Below are positions 34,119-43,903 of a DNA stretch of 64,000 nucleotides, in pieces. Position 1 is the stretch's first letter. Each line of letters opens with the position of its first letter. This stretch comes from Macrococcus lamae. Lineage in GTDB: Bacteria; Bacillota; Bacilli; Staphylococcales; Staphylococcaceae. A program made the translations under genes and the position numbers. The DNA is taken from positions 55,544-119,543 of the forward strand of contig NZ_SCWB01000004.1 in assembly GCF_004359545.1 (NCBI RefSeq). The letters are read 5' to 3'. Under the pieces are notes generated by a model. The model ran no database searches and was not told where the DNA came from. It saw only the letters and a program-made list of their open reading frames with translations.

Positions 34119-35588
34119 ATGAAACAATTGAAAAGACATATCATTTTTAATCTGATTGTGACGCTCATACTCTCGGTCATCACTTTCACCGTACTCCTCA
34201 GTTATCATAAAGAGCAGGAATTAAATAAAATAAATCGAAATATTTCCATGCACCAGCAGCAAATTGAAACATTTATCAATGATGCGTATGCGACAATCGA
34301 AAATCTGGCCACAGTAGTCTCTCTGAGCAGCAGCGAGAAACAGATCAATAATGCGATTAATTCTATTAAAAGACAGGAGCCAAGGTATAAAACAATTTAT
34401 GTACTTAACAGAAACAGCAGAGTCGTCAATTCATCAAGCCCTCAGATGATAGGTAAGAAATTAAAGACTTATGATTATTTCAGCAGGGGTAGGAATTTAA
34501 ATAATGTATCAATCAGCAGTCGTGAAAAAGATAGAAATGGTATTGATGTCATCTATATTTCAAAGTTCATTCCGAATGAATATGATAAAAACATCATTGT
34601 CCTTGAACTGGATATTAACGGTCTGATATCTGTCATCGATGCTATCCAATCGAACAGCACGATAACCATCACTGATTTTAAAAATAACATTTTATTTGAA
34701 TCAAGAAATCCGGTGAAGTCAAATATTTCACGGACAACTGCTTTTCAGAACATGCGTTGGCAACTGACGATTACCTCTAACGAAAATATTTATTTAAAAA
34801 CATTGGAACAAGTTTTAATCATATCACTTGTTATCATCTTAATCACTGCCATGCTTCAGCTTTACAGACACAACCTTGAAGTTCAGAACGAACGATTAAG
34901 GCTTATAGATGAAATTAATATTCAAAAAAAAGAGTTGATAGGAATGCTCGCAGCCAATACAGCTCATGAAATAAAAAATCCTCTGACTTCTGTCAAAGGA
35001 TTTGTGGAACTGCTGGAATTGAAATATGATAAAAATCATTTGAACCCCCATTTCACTATAGTCAAAAAAGAACTCGACCGTATTAATGACATCGTCAGTC
35101 AATTTCTTCTTCTAGGGAAACCAACTTCGGCTGTCGGAGAACCAGTAGAAATCAGCAGAATCGTAAAGGATACATTGACATTCCTAAAATATGAACTGGA
35201 GCTCTATAATGTTAAACTGATCAGCAGTTATCCGGATCATCCGCTTTTTACAACTATTGCAAGTGATCAGCTGAAACAAATCCTTATCAATTTGATTCAA
35301 AATGCCCGGGAAGCTATTCCACCTGACCGCCAAGGGATTATCGAGGTAAAGGTCAGTGAGCATCAGGATATTTTCTTATCAGTCCGTGATAACGGAGAAG
35401 GTATGTCAAAGCAGACAATTAGTCAGTTATTTGATACTTTCTTTACAACTAAACCGAACGGTACAGGTCTCGGACTTCCAGTAACTAAAAATATCGTTGA
35501 AGCAAACGGAGGAAGTATCACTGTCGAAAGTGAAGTCAATAATGGGACAACTTTCATTATTCAGCTTCCTCAAAACAAAAATCAATAA
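34119..35588 (+). CDS. Orphan sensor histidine kinase (KinB-like)
   Basis: The 489-residue membrane kinase has two membrane segments (about 8-28 and 229-247) around an extracellular Cache-like sensor domain. It has no HAMP domain, then the dimerisation helix with phospho-acceptor His283 in NTAHEIKNPLTSVKGF, and an ATPase domain with N-box LINLIQNAREAI, G1 DNGEGM and G2 GTGLGLP. The H-box type and sensor layout resemble sporulation-type and related kinases of Bacillus. No response regulator gene is next to it; the neighbours are the nucleotidase-like gene and a potassium channel gene. The partner must be elsewhere. GGAGG lies about 12 bases before the ATG. Confidence 0.88.
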   Translation: MKQLKRHIIFNLIVTLILSVITFTVLLSYHKEQELNKINRNISMHQQQIETFINDAYATIENLATVVSLSSSEKQINNAINSIKRQEPRYKTIYVLNRNSRVVNSSSPQMIGKKLKTYDYFSRGRNLNNVSISSREKDRNGIDVIYISKFIPNEYDKNIIVLELDINGLISVIDAIQSNSTITITDFKNNILFESRNPVKSNISRTTAFQNMRWQLTITSNENIYLKTLEQVLIISLVIILITAMLQLYRHNLEVQNERLRLIDEINIQKKELIGMLAANTAHEIKNPLTSVKGFVELLELKYDKNHLNPHFTIVKKELDRINDIVSQFLLLGKPTSAVGEPVEISRIVKDTLTFLKYELELYNVKLISSYPDHPLFTTIASDQLKQILINLIQNAREAIPPDRQGIIEVKVSEHQDIFLSVRDNGEGMSKQTISQLFDTFFTTKPNGTGLGLPVTKNIVEANGGSITVESEVNNGTTFIIQLPQNKNQ

Positions 35589-35636
35589 AAGACCGGCTTT
35601 ACAACATCACTATAAGATATTGTAAAGCCGGTCTCT
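35588..35636. terminator. Bidirectional terminator between kinase and ktr genes
   Basis: AGACCGGCTTTACAA and its complement form a 15-base stem with a loop of about 15 bases. The T-run is poor on the plus side (CTTGG) and good on the minus side (TTTTATT), so it mainly ends the convergent minus-strand transcript. Confidence 0.75.
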
Positions 35637-35658
35637 TGGATTAAATTCTGCTCAGCAT

Positions 35659-37002
35659 TTACCCGATCATAATTCGTTCTTTCGGATATCTGAATTTGTC
35701 TGGTTCTGCCTTTCCACCCAGCATGATAATGAATGAGATCAGTCCGACCCTTCCTACAAACATCAGTGCCATGATGACGATTTTCGATGGCGATGATAAG
35801 TCATCTGTTATTCCTAACGACAGACCACATGTACCGAATGCGCTCATCACTTCAAAGAAGATAGGAAGTAACTGCTGTTTTCCATTTTCAAAACTTAGCA
35901 CAAGTGTCAATGCAGTAAAGCATATTAAGCAGGCCAGCACCATAACTGCAAATGACCTCTGAATATCAACCAGATGAATTTCCTTATTAAATACTTTGAT
36001 TGTTGTTCTGCCGTTACTAAAATTCAGCAGGAATAGTATCAGTATCGCAAGAGTTGTCGTTCTGATTCCTCCACCGACAGAACTTGGAGATGAACCGATG
36101 AACATCAGTCCGCCCATAAAAAACTGGGTTGCTTCTGAAAAGCGGGAAAGATCAATTGTCGTAAGACCCGCACTTCTAGTTGTCGCTGATTGAAACATGG
36201 CATAGAAAATTCCTTTGTGCCATGTCTCTCCTTTGAATGCATGGTTAAATTCAAGTAGATAGATCATTAAAAATCCAGCGGTCAAAAGAAGAATGTAAGT
36301 CGTCACTGTTAGTTTGGCAAATAAACTGAATCTGAAGTTAGGAACTTTATTTGTTAAATATGTCTTGACTTCAATAATAACAGGAAACCCGATAGCTCCG
36401 AGGATAATAAGCAGCATTATAATAGACTGAACAAAATAATCGTCCGCGTATGGATTTAAAGACTCACCGGTGATGTCGAGACCGCCGTTTGTGGTGGCTG
36501 ACACACTTGCAAATAAACCATGATAAAGAGATTTACTCACAGAATGAAAATCTTTATAGAAATAAAACGCAAGAACAAGAGCCCCTACCAGCTCAATCAT
36601 AATCATCGTCTTGACAATTTCCTTGATCAGAGAAACTGCTCCGGACATCTTATCGCGATTATTATCAACCATGATCAATTGTCGTTCTCGCATACCGATT
36701 TTCTTACCGAGGATCACCCAGAACAATGTTCCCATTGCCATGACTCCAATACCCCCGAAATTAAGGATAACAAGTATCATCATCTGCCCAAAAACTGAAT
36801 AGGAGTCAGCGATAGATATAGGTGTCAATCCGGTGACACTGATTCCTGATACTGCTACAAACAATGAATCTATATATGAGATGTCTACACCAGGCTTATG
36901 GACATAAGGTAATCTGAGTATCAGAAATGAAATAAGCATCGCTGCAAGATAATAAAGGACGATACCTTGCTGCGGCGTCAGCTTTCCGAATATTTTATAC
37001 AT
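35659..37002 (-). CDS. ktrB: Ktr potassium uptake channel subunit (KtrB/KtrD)
   Basis: The 447-residue TrkH/KtrB-type protein has four repeats of membrane helix-pore-helix. Selectivity-filter glycines appear in SVTGLTP, ATTNGGLD, TRSAGLTT and FGTCGLSLG. With a cytoplasmic KtrA or KtrC ring it imports potassium, often with sodium, for osmotic adaptation. Length is typical for KtrB/D. No KtrA/C gene is adjacent, and the two staphylococcal paralogues KtrB and KtrD cannot be told apart here. It lies 16 bases after the htrA-like gene on the same strand and may be co-transcribed with it. Confidence 0.9.
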   Translation of the reverse strand: MYKIFGKLTPQQGIVLYYLAAMLISFLILRLPYVHKPGVDISYIDSLFVAVSGISVTGLTPISIADSYSVFGQMMILVILNFGGIGVMAMGTLFWVILGKKIGMRERQLIMVDNNRDKMSGAVSLIKEIVKTMIMIELVGALVLAFYFYKDFHSVSKSLYHGLFASVSATTNGGLDITGESLNPYADDYFVQSIIMLLIILGAIGFPVIIEVKTYLTNKVPNFRFSLFAKLTVTTYILLLTAGFLMIYLLEFNHAFKGETWHKGIFYAMFQSATTRSAGLTTIDLSRFSEATQFFMGGLMFIGSSPSSVGGGIRTTTLAILILFLLNFSNGRTTIKVFNKEIHLVDIQRSFAVMVLACLICFTALTLVLSFENGKQQLLPIFFEVMSAFGTCGLSLGITDDLSSPSKIVIMALMFVGRVGLISFIIMLGGKAEPDKFRYPKERIMIG

Positions 37003-37018
37003 GTTCTATATCACTTCC

Positions 37019-38338
37019 TCATTTCAGCTTAGCTTGTGCCTTCTGCTGTTTTCCCTGCCTGTAATAAGTAATGGTGATATCGTCACCTATTTTCTTATTA
37101 TAATAAAGAACCTTTCTGAATTGAACCAGACTTTCTACTGGAATATCATCTATTTTTGTGATGACATCTTTAGTCAGCAGTCCAGCTTCTTCAGCCGTTG
37201 AATTCCCTTCAATACCCGTGATGACTACACCCTTATCCACTGATTCAGGTAAATTGATCTGAGCCCGCACAGCATCTATTTCGAGATGAGTCAGATCTTC
37301 AAGGATGACTCCAAGATCCGGTCGTTTTATTTTACCTTTATCTCCAAGAATAACAGCGATTTCTTTAACTTCATTAGATGGGATGGCAAAACCTATTCCT
37401 TCTACATGATCAAGAGATATTTTCAAAGCATTGATGCCTATCAGTTTTCCGTCGTCATTGATCAGTGCGCCTCCAGAGTTACCTGGATTAATTGCTGCAT
37501 CTGTCTGAAGTACATTCGCTTCAAAGTCATACTCGCCGTCATCATCAAAGTCTACTGGAACACTGCGGTTCTTGCCGGAAATAATACCTTGAGAAACACT
37601 GCCCGCAAATGCCTGGCTGAGTGGACTTCCAATAGCGATGGCAGTCTCTCCGACACTTACTGAGTTACTGTCAGCAAATGCTATTTTATCTGTTATTTTC
37701 CCTTTAGGAATTTTAAGTACTGCCATATCTGTCCATATATCAGTACCTACCACTGATGCCACTTGTTTTTCATTATTAGACATCGTCACTTCTATCGTCT
37801 CAGCACCTTTAATCACGTGATAGTTCGTGATGATATAAGCATATTTCTCAGTAAGTTTATAGATAACACCGCTGCCGATACCTATTTCTTCCGGGGTGGT
37901 CTCATCTGTTTTTTCAAGTAAGTCTGATGCTTTTTGAGTATTGATGACACTGACCACATCAGCCTGTGTCTTTTTTATCGCCTGCTCTGACTTGGAATAC
38001 GGTGACGGCTCTATTTCGTCCTTTCCTTGCTTCATAAACAGCATTGAAAATAAATACATGAGCAGAATGCCTAGCAGCAGACCGAGCATGAGCCACAGCC
38101 AGCCGAAGCTTAATTTTGACATCTGCCGATCTGCTTCAGAGTAATCAGTGTGAGGAATGGATTCCTCCTGCTCTTTATCATCCGGCTCAACTATTGTAGT
38201 CTGCACCCGCTCTTCAGTACTAGCTAGCTCCGCTTCTTCTTGTTCGGGTTCATCTGCAGTATTATCATGCTGCTCTTTGTCAAAGAAATGTCTTCTCTTT
38301 CTTCGATAATCTGCTTTTCTAATTGTAATCTTTTTCAT
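37019..38338 (-). CDS. htrA: HtrA-like membrane-anchored serine protease
   Basis: The 439-residue protein has an acidic cytoplasmic N-terminus (about 1-76), one membrane segment (about 77-102), a trypsin-like domain and a C-terminal PDZ domain (about 340-435). The catalytic triad is visible: His174 in ITNYHVIKG, Asp204 in WTDMAVLKI and Ser288 in NPGNSGGAL. HtrA proteases act on misfolded exported proteins at the outer membrane face. The start is ATG 38338, with GGAGG 7 bases upstream; the longer frame to 38371 runs into the upstream hairpin. The leader holds a TATAAT inside a terminator-like hairpin. Confidence 0.92.
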   Translation of the reverse strand: MKKITIRKADYRRKRRHFFDKEQHDNTADEPEQEEAELASTEERVQTTIVEPDDKEQEESIPHTDYSEADRQMSKLSFGWLWLMLGLLLGILLMYLFSMLFMKQGKDEIEPSPYSKSEQAIKKTQADVVSVINTQKASDLLEKTDETTPEEIGIGSGVIYKLTEKYAYIITNYHVIKGAETIEVTMSNNEKQVASVVGTDIWTDMAVLKIPKGKITDKIAFADSNSVSVGETAIAIGSPLSQAFAGSVSQGIISGKNRSVPVDFDDDGEYDFEANVLQTDAAINPGNSGGALINDDGKLIGINALKISLDHVEGIGFAIPSNEVKEIAVILGDKGKIKRPDLGVILEDLTHLEIDAVRAQINLPESVDKGVVITGIEGNSTAEEAGLLTKDVITKIDDIPVESLVQFRKVLYYNKKIGDDITITYYRQGKQQKAQAKLK

Positions 38339-38350
38339 TATTGCCTCCAC

Positions 38351-38394
38351 AAAAAAACTTAGTATTTCCATTATACAGAAGAAATACTAAGTTT
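38351..38394 (-). terminator. Terminator after terC, overlapping a candidate htrA -10 box
   Basis: On the minus strand AAACTTAGTATTTC pairs with GAAATACTAAGTTT, followed by a run of seven T, a classical terminator for the prfC-terC transcript. The loop holds TGTATAATGG, whose TATAAT could be the -10 box of the htrA gene that starts 13 bases after the T-run. Confidence 0.82.
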
Positions 38395-38404
38395 AATATA
38401 TATG

Positions 38405-39181
38405 TTAAGCTTGATTTTCGTTTTTCTTACCCACAAACCAGCCGACTGCAAGTATTCCTAACAGCACAGTCCAGAAGATGATCTGCCATGGTGTAGAGTG
38501 CGGAAAATCATGTGGCAGCACTCCGATTTTTTCGTGGGCAAGGACGATTACTACTAATTTAATTCCCACCCAACCGACGATAGCGAATGCTGCCGCTTCA
38601 AGAGAAGGATATTTATGCAGCAGCGCAACGAACCAGTTAGCTGCAAAACGCATAATAATAACTCCGAGCATACCACCGATGAACATAACAGTAAACTGTC
38701 CAGCGTTCATACCGCCGAACTGAGGACCGATGTGAGGCAGTGTAAGGGCAATCGCGATTGCTGCAAGCATCGAATCAATTGCAAAGGCAATGTCAGCGAA
38801 TTCGACTTTCAGTACAGTCATCCAGAATCCTTTACCGCCCTTACCTGCAGCTTCAGCAATTTCCTCTTCTTCTGCAGCGGTCGTGGAATCTCCGGTTTTA
38901 AAGTACTCGTATAAGTTTTTAATCGATATGAACAATAAATATGCCGCTCCGAGTGCTTGTATCTGCCAAATGTTTGCGAGATAGCTGATTAGGAACAGTG
39001 AGATAAACCGGAAAACAAAGGCACCGAGCAATCCATAGAATAATGCTTTCTTACGCTGGTCTTCAGGCAGGTGTTTAACCATGACCGCCATAACGATAGC
39101 ATTATCTGCTGCAAGCAATCCTTCCAGAACGACCAGGACAATGATTACCCAGCCATATGTCAATAAAATACTTGGATCCAA
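38405..39181 (-). CDS. TerC-family membrane protein
   Basis: The 258-residue protein has about seven membrane segments with the TerC signatures LEGLLAADNAIVMAVMV and VEFADIAFAIDSMLAAIAI, whose acidic residues lie in the membrane and probably bind metal. Bacillus members YkoY and YceF are linked to manganese export and metallation of exported enzymes. Start TTG 39181 has AGGAGG 9 bases upstream. The gap to prfC is only 31 bases, so there is no room for the manganese riboswitch that precedes some TerC genes. It is probably co-transcribed with prfC and ends at the hairpin before htrA. Confidence 0.9.
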   Translation of the reverse strand: MDPSILLTYGWVIIVLVVLEGLLAADNAIVMAVMVKHLPEDQRKKALFYGLLGAFVFRFISLFLISYLANIWQIQALGAAYLLFISIKNLYEYFKTGDSTTAAEEEEIAEAAGKGGKGFWMTVLKVEFADIAFAIDSMLAAIAIALTLPHIGPQFGGMNAGQFTVMFIGGMLGVIIMRFAANWFVALLHKYPSLEAAAFAIVGWVGIKLVVIVLAHEKIGVLPHDFPHSTPWQIIFWTVLLGILAVGWFVGKKNENQA

Positions 39182-39212
39182 AATGATTCCTCCTGATAAG
39201 TTAATTCAATCA

Positions 39213-40775
39213 TTATAGCAGACTATACAGCTTGATGTCCGGAAACTTGTCTTCAAACCAGCGAGTCGCAAACTCATTTTCGAACAAGAAGACTTTATTG
39301 CCGAATCGGTCATCAACAAGAATAGAACGACTCGAGTTCATCGCGTCAGTGATGGCTTCTTCGTTTTCTATCCAGCGGGCAATTTTCTTCCCTACAGGTT
39401 CCATCACGACATCCACATTATATTCGCTGTTCATACGGTGTTCAAATACTTCGAACTGCAGCTGACCGACAGCCCCAAGAATGATCTGATTGGTATAAAG
39501 CGTGCGGTAAAGCTGAATTGCACCTTCCTGTACCAGCTGTTCAATCCCTTTATGGAAATGTTTCTGTTTCATGACGTTTTTTGCACTGACTTTCATAAAC
39601 AGTTCAGGAGTGAACTGAGGTAATTTTTCAAAATGGAATTTCTGATTGCTGCCGACTAATGTATCACCGATCTGATAGTTGCCTGAATCATAAAGACCTA
39701 TAATATCACCACTGACTGCATGATTGACTGTCTGTGTATCGTCAGCCATGAAAGAAGTCGATCTTGAAATCTTTAACTTCTTGCCTGTGCGGGTCAGTGT
39801 CACATCCATTCCTCTCTCAAAGGCACCGCTGACAATTCTCATAAATGCGATTCTATCACGGTGAGCTGGATTCATGTTCGCCTGAATCTTGAAGATAAAG
39901 CCGGAGAAGGCAGAATCAAAAGGTTCTACAACGTCTCCTTCTTCTGTCAAGCGTCCGCTTGGCATCGGGGCAAAGTCTACATAGGCATTCAAGAAATTCT
40001 GGACGCCGAAGTTGGCAAGTGCTGATCCAAAAAATACCGGTGTCAAGTCTCCTGTTAACAACTTTGCTTCGTCAAACGATTCTCCTGCTTCATCCACCAG
40101 CATCAGTTCTTCGATTGCAGCTTCAAAAGCACTGTCAGACTCTATAGCATGACTAGTTGTCAATTGATAGTCCTCGTCAAGATGCAGCAGGTTCTCTTCA
40201 TCCCGGAAAGGTTCAATCGTCCGTTTTTTGCGGTCAATAATACCGAAAAATGATGGTCCCATTCCTACCGGCCAGTTCATCGGATATGTTTCAATATCAA
40301 GTGTCTTTTCTATTTCTTCAAGCAGATCGAATGGTTCCTTGCCGACACGGTCCAGCTTGTTGATGAATGTAAAGATTGGAATGCCGCGCATTTTACATAC
40401 TTTAAACAGCTTCAATGTCTGCGGTTCTATCCCTTTAGCTGCATCAATAACCATTACCGCGCTGTCCACCGCCATTAATGTACGATATGTATCTTCAGAG
40501 AAATCCTCGTGTCCGGGTGTATCAAGAATATTGATTTTAAAATCGTCATAATCAAACTGCATCACTGAACTTGTGACTGAAATTCCCCGCTCTTTTTCTA
40601 CATCCATCCAGTCACTGGTCGCAAACTTACCTGTTTTCTTACCTTTAACTGTACCGGCTTCGCGTATAGCACCTCCGAATAGCAGCAGCTTTTCAGTTAA
40701 TGTCGTTTTACCTGCATCCGGGTGAGAGATAATGGCAAAGGTCTTTCTAATTTCTACTTCTTCTCTTAATGTCAT
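39213..40775 (-). CDS. prfC: Peptide chain release factor 3
   Basis: RF3 is the GTPase that removes RF1 or RF2 from the ribosome after termination. The 520-residue protein has the G1 motif [11 protein letters not shown]2 around [10 protein letters not shown]3 DTPGHEDF, G4 FINKLDR and the later EF-G-like domains II and III, ending [22 protein letters not shown]. Length is as in other Firmicutes. AAGGAG precedes the ATG. It follows murE and a YueH-like gene on the same strand. Confidence 0.96.
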   Translation of the reverse strand: MTLREEVEIRKTFAIISHPDAGKTTLTEKLLLFGGAIREAGTVKGKKTGKFATSDWMDVEKERGISVTSSVMQFDYDDFKINILDTPGHEDFSEDTYRTLMAVDSAVMVIDAAKGIEPQTLKLFKVCKMRGIPIFTFINKLDRVGKEPFDLLEEIEKTLDIETYPMNWPVGMGPSFFGIIDRKKRTIEPFRDEENLLHLDEDYQLTTSHAIESDSAFEAAIEELMLVDEAGESFDEAKLLTGDLTPVFFGSALANFGVQNFLNAYVDFAPMPSGRLTEEGDVVEPFDSAFSGFIFKIQANMNPAHRDRIAFMRIVSGAFERGMDVTLTRTGKKLKISRSTSFMADDTQTVNHAVSGDIIGLYDSGNYQIGDTLVGSNQKFHFEKLPQFTPELFMKVSAKNVMKQKHFHKGIEQLVQEGAIQLYRTLYTNQIILGAVGQLQFEVFEHRMNSEYNVDVVMEPVGKKIARWIENEEAITDAMNSSRSILVDDRFGNKVFLFENEFATRWFEDKFPDIKLYSLL

Positions 40776-40784
40776 GTCTTCTCC

Positions 40785-41024
40785 TTAAACTTCACTCGTC
40801 CACTGTGAAATACGCAGTGCCAGTTCCGTCGCTTCCTTCTCTTCCAGCGTATTGAAAAGATGCACATATAAATGTTCTGTCAGTGCTTCTCCGTATAAAT
40901 CATAGTCAAACTGAATAGAAAAAAAGATATCTGGTATGCTGACGAGGAACGTTTCTTCTTTTTTATTTTCATGAATGTAAACTTTTACTGTTAATGTATC
41001 GCTATTGCTTTGTCTTATTTTCAT
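40785..41024 (-). CDS. YueH-family small protein
   Basis: The 79-residue soluble protein ([28 protein letters not shown] region, then an acidic C-terminus) resembles the YueH family found between murE and prfC in staphylococci. Its function is not known to me. The start is ATG 41024, placed by GGAGG 6 bases upstream, and it overlaps the 3' end of murE by 23 bases, so the two are translationally coupled. It ends 9 bases before prfC. Confidence 0.75.
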   Translation of the reverse strand: MKIRQSNSDTLTVKVYIHENKKEETFLVSIPDIFFSIQFDYDLYGEALTEHLYVHLFNTLEEKEATELALRISQWTSEV

Positions 41025-42495
41025 CAGGTCCTCCAAACTTAAGGTAGGCCGCTTCCAGTCCGATTAAATCATCGCGATGGGGCACTTTGACATAGTTCTT
41101 CATGATCTGGTATGGTTCACGACCTTTTGAGGCGAGTACAACCATGTCACCTGGTTCTGCCACTTCTATGGCATGAATAATACCTTCCTTACGGTCAGCA
41201 AATGAACTGAAATTCTGATGGGTCGCTCCTGCTTCCAGCGCATCCGTCAGTTTTTTTGGGTCATCATTCGCTGGGTTATCAGGAGTGAATATGACATAAT
41301 CAGCACGGCAGGCAATCGCTCCCATTTCAGCCGCTTTTGATAAATCACGCTCTCCTGCCATACCGACAAGAAAGATGAGCCGTCCCTTGACAAAAGGCTG
41401 AACAGCATCTATTAATTTGTTCATACCGTCTGGTGTATGCGCATAATCAATGACGAGATCTATTGGCAGATTTCTGTCCAGCACTTCAAGACGGCCATCA
41501 ACGGGTGGTAAATCAGCCGTCACACTGCAAATCATTTTAAGGTCATGTCCCACTGCAAACATTGACGCAATAGCTGCCATCAAGTTGTAAATATTGAACA
41601 ATCCGAGATAAGGACTTGCTACAGAAAATGTTCCTTCAGGTGTCTTTAGTTCAAACATCGTTCCATGGATTGACGTTTTGATATCTGCAGCCATAAAATC
41701 GGCTATATCGTCAATACCATAAGTAATCACTTCTCGTGAAGTCACGCGTGCCAGTTCACTTGAGAAGGCATCATCAGCATTCAGCACAGCATATCTCGGC
41801 TGTGAAAAATCATGTCCGAGCTGGCTGAACAGCAGCGACTTTGCAAATCCATAGTCTTTCATCGTTCCATGGAAGTCCAAATGATCCTGAGTCAAATTAG
41901 TGAATATAGCGACATCAAACTGGACACCGTTTAACCGTCCTAAAATGAGCCCGTGACTGGAGACTTCAAAGCTCATCGATTCAGCTTTCGCCTCCAGTGC
42001 GGTTACCATGCTTTTAACAAGTGTGACTGTTTCAGGAGTAGAGTTAGCACCTTTTGTCACAGTTTCATTGATCTGCAGCCCATTCGTCCCTAAATAGGCA
42101 CTGTTCTTATCCAGTGCGCGATAGAGATGGTGAATCATTGTTGCTACACTTGTCTTACCATTGGTACCTGTTACCCCATATGTTGTTAACTGACTGCCGG
42201 GATAACCGAATATTTTATGAGCAAAGATGCTCGCAGCTCGCAGCGTATCTTTTACGACCAGCTGTCCGATATTCTCAGGTGTTTCCACAAAGCGGTCAGT
42301 TACGATGAAACGACAGCCTTGTTCAATAACATTCGGAATAAACTGATGACTATCGACTGTATATCCGACAGAAGCAACAAAAATACTTTGTTCATCTGCC
42401 TGCCTTGAATCTGTTGTAATATTTGTCACACTGTCAGGAAAATTTCCATATGTCTTTTTTGCTTTAATTGAATCAATGAGTTCTTTTACATTCAC
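41002..42495 (-). CDS. murE: UDP-N-acetylmuramoyl-tripeptide synthetase, L-lysine adding
   Basis: MurE adds the third amino acid of the peptidoglycan stem. The 497-residue ligase has the ATP loop [14 protein letters not shown], the central [13 protein letters not shown] and the C-terminal substrate motif DNPANDDP. The DNPAND form marks the L-lysine enzyme of staphylococci, as opposed to DNPR in diaminopimelate enzymes. Start GTG 42495 has GGAGG 8 bases upstream. It heads the murE-yueH-prfC-terC operon. Its 5' end is divergent from ugtP across 235 bases, so the starts of peptidoglycan and glycolipid genes share a control region. Confidence 0.96.
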   Translation of the reverse strand: MNVKELIDSIKAKKTYGNFPDSVTNITTDSRQADEQSIFVASVGYTVDSHQFIPNVIEQGCRFIVTDRFVETPENIGQLVVKDTLRAASIFAHKIFGYPGSQLTTYGVTGTNGKTSVATMIHHLYRALDKNSAYLGTNGLQINETVTKGANSTPETVTLVKSMVTALEAKAESMSFEVSSHGLILGRLNGVQFDVAIFTNLTQDHLDFHGTMKDYGFAKSLLFSQLGHDFSQPRYAVLNADDAFSSELARVTSREVITYGIDDIADFMAADIKTSIHGTMFELKTPEGTFSVASPYLGLFNIYNLMAAIASMFAVGHDLKMICSVTADLPPVDGRLEVLDRNLPIDLVIDYAHTPDGMNKLIDAVQPFVKGRLIFLVGMAGERDLSKAAEMGAIACRADYVIFTPDNPANDDPKKLTDALEAGATHQNFSSFADRKEGIIHAIEVAEPGDMVVLASKGREPYQIMKNYVKVPHRDDLIGLEAAYLKFGGPDENKTKQ

Positions 42496-42730
42496 AGGTC
42501 AGCCTCCTTTTGTTCAATTTTTTATTATACACCTTTTTATGATATGATATGAATTATTATTCGTAAATAGTTGTTGAAATCAGCTAGTAATGAGCATAAT
42601 CATCTGTAAAATTTTCATTAAACTTTACTATCGAATTGTAATTTTTTTGTAATTTCTATGATTTTTTTTCCAAAACTCAATATAATAAGTTAAAATAATG
42701 AAATACAATAATGATTTCCGGAGCGTGACT

Positions 42731-43903
42731 ATGTTAACTGCAAACAAAAAGATATTAATAATAACAGGCTCGTTTGGAAATGGCCATATTTCAGTGACCA
42801 ATAGTATCGTAAATCAATTTAATCAGATGAACTTACCTAATCTGGAAGTAATACAGCATGACCTGTTTTTAGAAGCGCACCCAATAGTCACGTCTTTAAT
42901 GAAAAAATGGTACATTAACAGCTATAAATATTTCAGAAACACCTATAAATATTTCTATTATTCAAGACCCGATGAAATTGATAAATGTTTCTATAAATAT
43001 TATGGTCTTAACCGTTTGATAAATTTACTAATTAAAGAAAAGCCGGACTTAATTCTGCTGACATTCCCTACTCCTGTCGTTTCACTGTTGACACAGGAAT
43101 TTAAACTTAATATACCGATTGCTACTGTAATCACAGATTACAATATGCAGAAAAACTGGATTACACCTGAATCAAGTCGTTATTATGTCGCGGCTGAACA
43201 GACTAAAGAACAGTTGACGACTATCGGTATTTCGGAAGACGCCATTCAGGTCACTGGTATTCCGATTGATTCAAAATTCGAACTAAAGGTCGATAGAAAC
43301 AACTGGCTTGAAGGATATGGATTGTCACCTGCAAAGAAAACATTGCTGATGGTAGCTGGAGCATTTGGTGTCGTTCAAGGTTTCAGCGCCATGCTGAAAG
43401 ACATGAATGATCGAGCTGATGTTCAGTTTGTTGTCATATGCGGAAACAATAAACGTCTATTCGATGAACTGACGCTTGAGTTTTCAGGTGATAATAATAT
43501 AGTGGTTATCGGATACACAAAACAAATGGACCGTTGGATGAGCTCCTGTGATTTAATGTTGACAAAACCTGGAGGCATCACTATTTCTGAAAGTTTATGC
43601 AAAGCAATACCTCTCATATTTTTCAATCCTGCCCCAGGGCAGGAAGGTGAAAATGCTATTTATTTCAGTCGTCAGGGCTATTCACGTATCACCCATACTG
43701 TGGCAGAAACATCCCATGTCGCTTTGGACCTTCTGACAAATGAAAGTGAGCTGAACAAAATGAAACAGCAAATGACCATAGACTATCTGCCCTCTGCATC
43801 AGAAAATATTTGCTTCGATCTTATCAGATTATTAAATGAGTCTCTTATTGATCAGCAATTACAATCTAAGGTATCTCTATATGCGAAATTCTTCGCAAGA
43901 TAA
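42731..43903 (+). CDS. ugtP: Processive diacylglycerol beta-glucosyltransferase
   Basis: UgtP (YpfP) adds two glucoses from UDP-glucose to diacylglycerol, making the glycolipid anchor of lipoteichoic acid. The 390-residue GT28 enzyme begins KKILIITGSFGNGHISVT, has the MGDG-synthase-like N-terminal domain with EAHPIVTSLMKKWYINS, and the C-terminal donor site MLTKPGGITISESL. It matches recalled S. aureus YpfP throughout. The start is ATG 42731, with CGGAG 8 bases upstream, as in YpfP. A TATAAT at 42681-42686 is a probable -10 box. The next gene, ltaA, overlaps its end by 23 bases, so synthesis and flipping are coupled. Confidence 0.95.
   Translation: MLTANKKILIITGSFGNGHISVTNSIVNQFNQMNLPNLEVIQHDLFLEAHPIVTSLMKKWYINSYKYFRNTYKYFYYSRPDEIDKCFYKYYGLNRLINLLIKEKPDLILLTFPTPVVSLLTQEFKLNIPIATVITDYNMQKNWITPESSRYYVAAEQTKEQLTTIGISEDAIQVTGIPIDSKFELKVDRNNWLEGYGLSPAKKTLLMVAGAFGVVQGFSAMLKDMNDRADVQFVVICGNNKRLFDELTLEFSGDNNIVVIGYTKQMDRWMSSCDLMLTKPGGITISESLCKAIPLIFFNPAPGQEGENAIYFSRQGYSRITHTVAETSHVALDLLTNESELNKMKQQMTIDYLPSASENICFDLIRLLNESLIDQQLQSKVSLYAKFFAR

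Noticed and set aside
39182..39212. Manganese riboswitch before the terC-like gene
   Set aside because: The gap is only 31 bases and contains just the ribosome-binding site.
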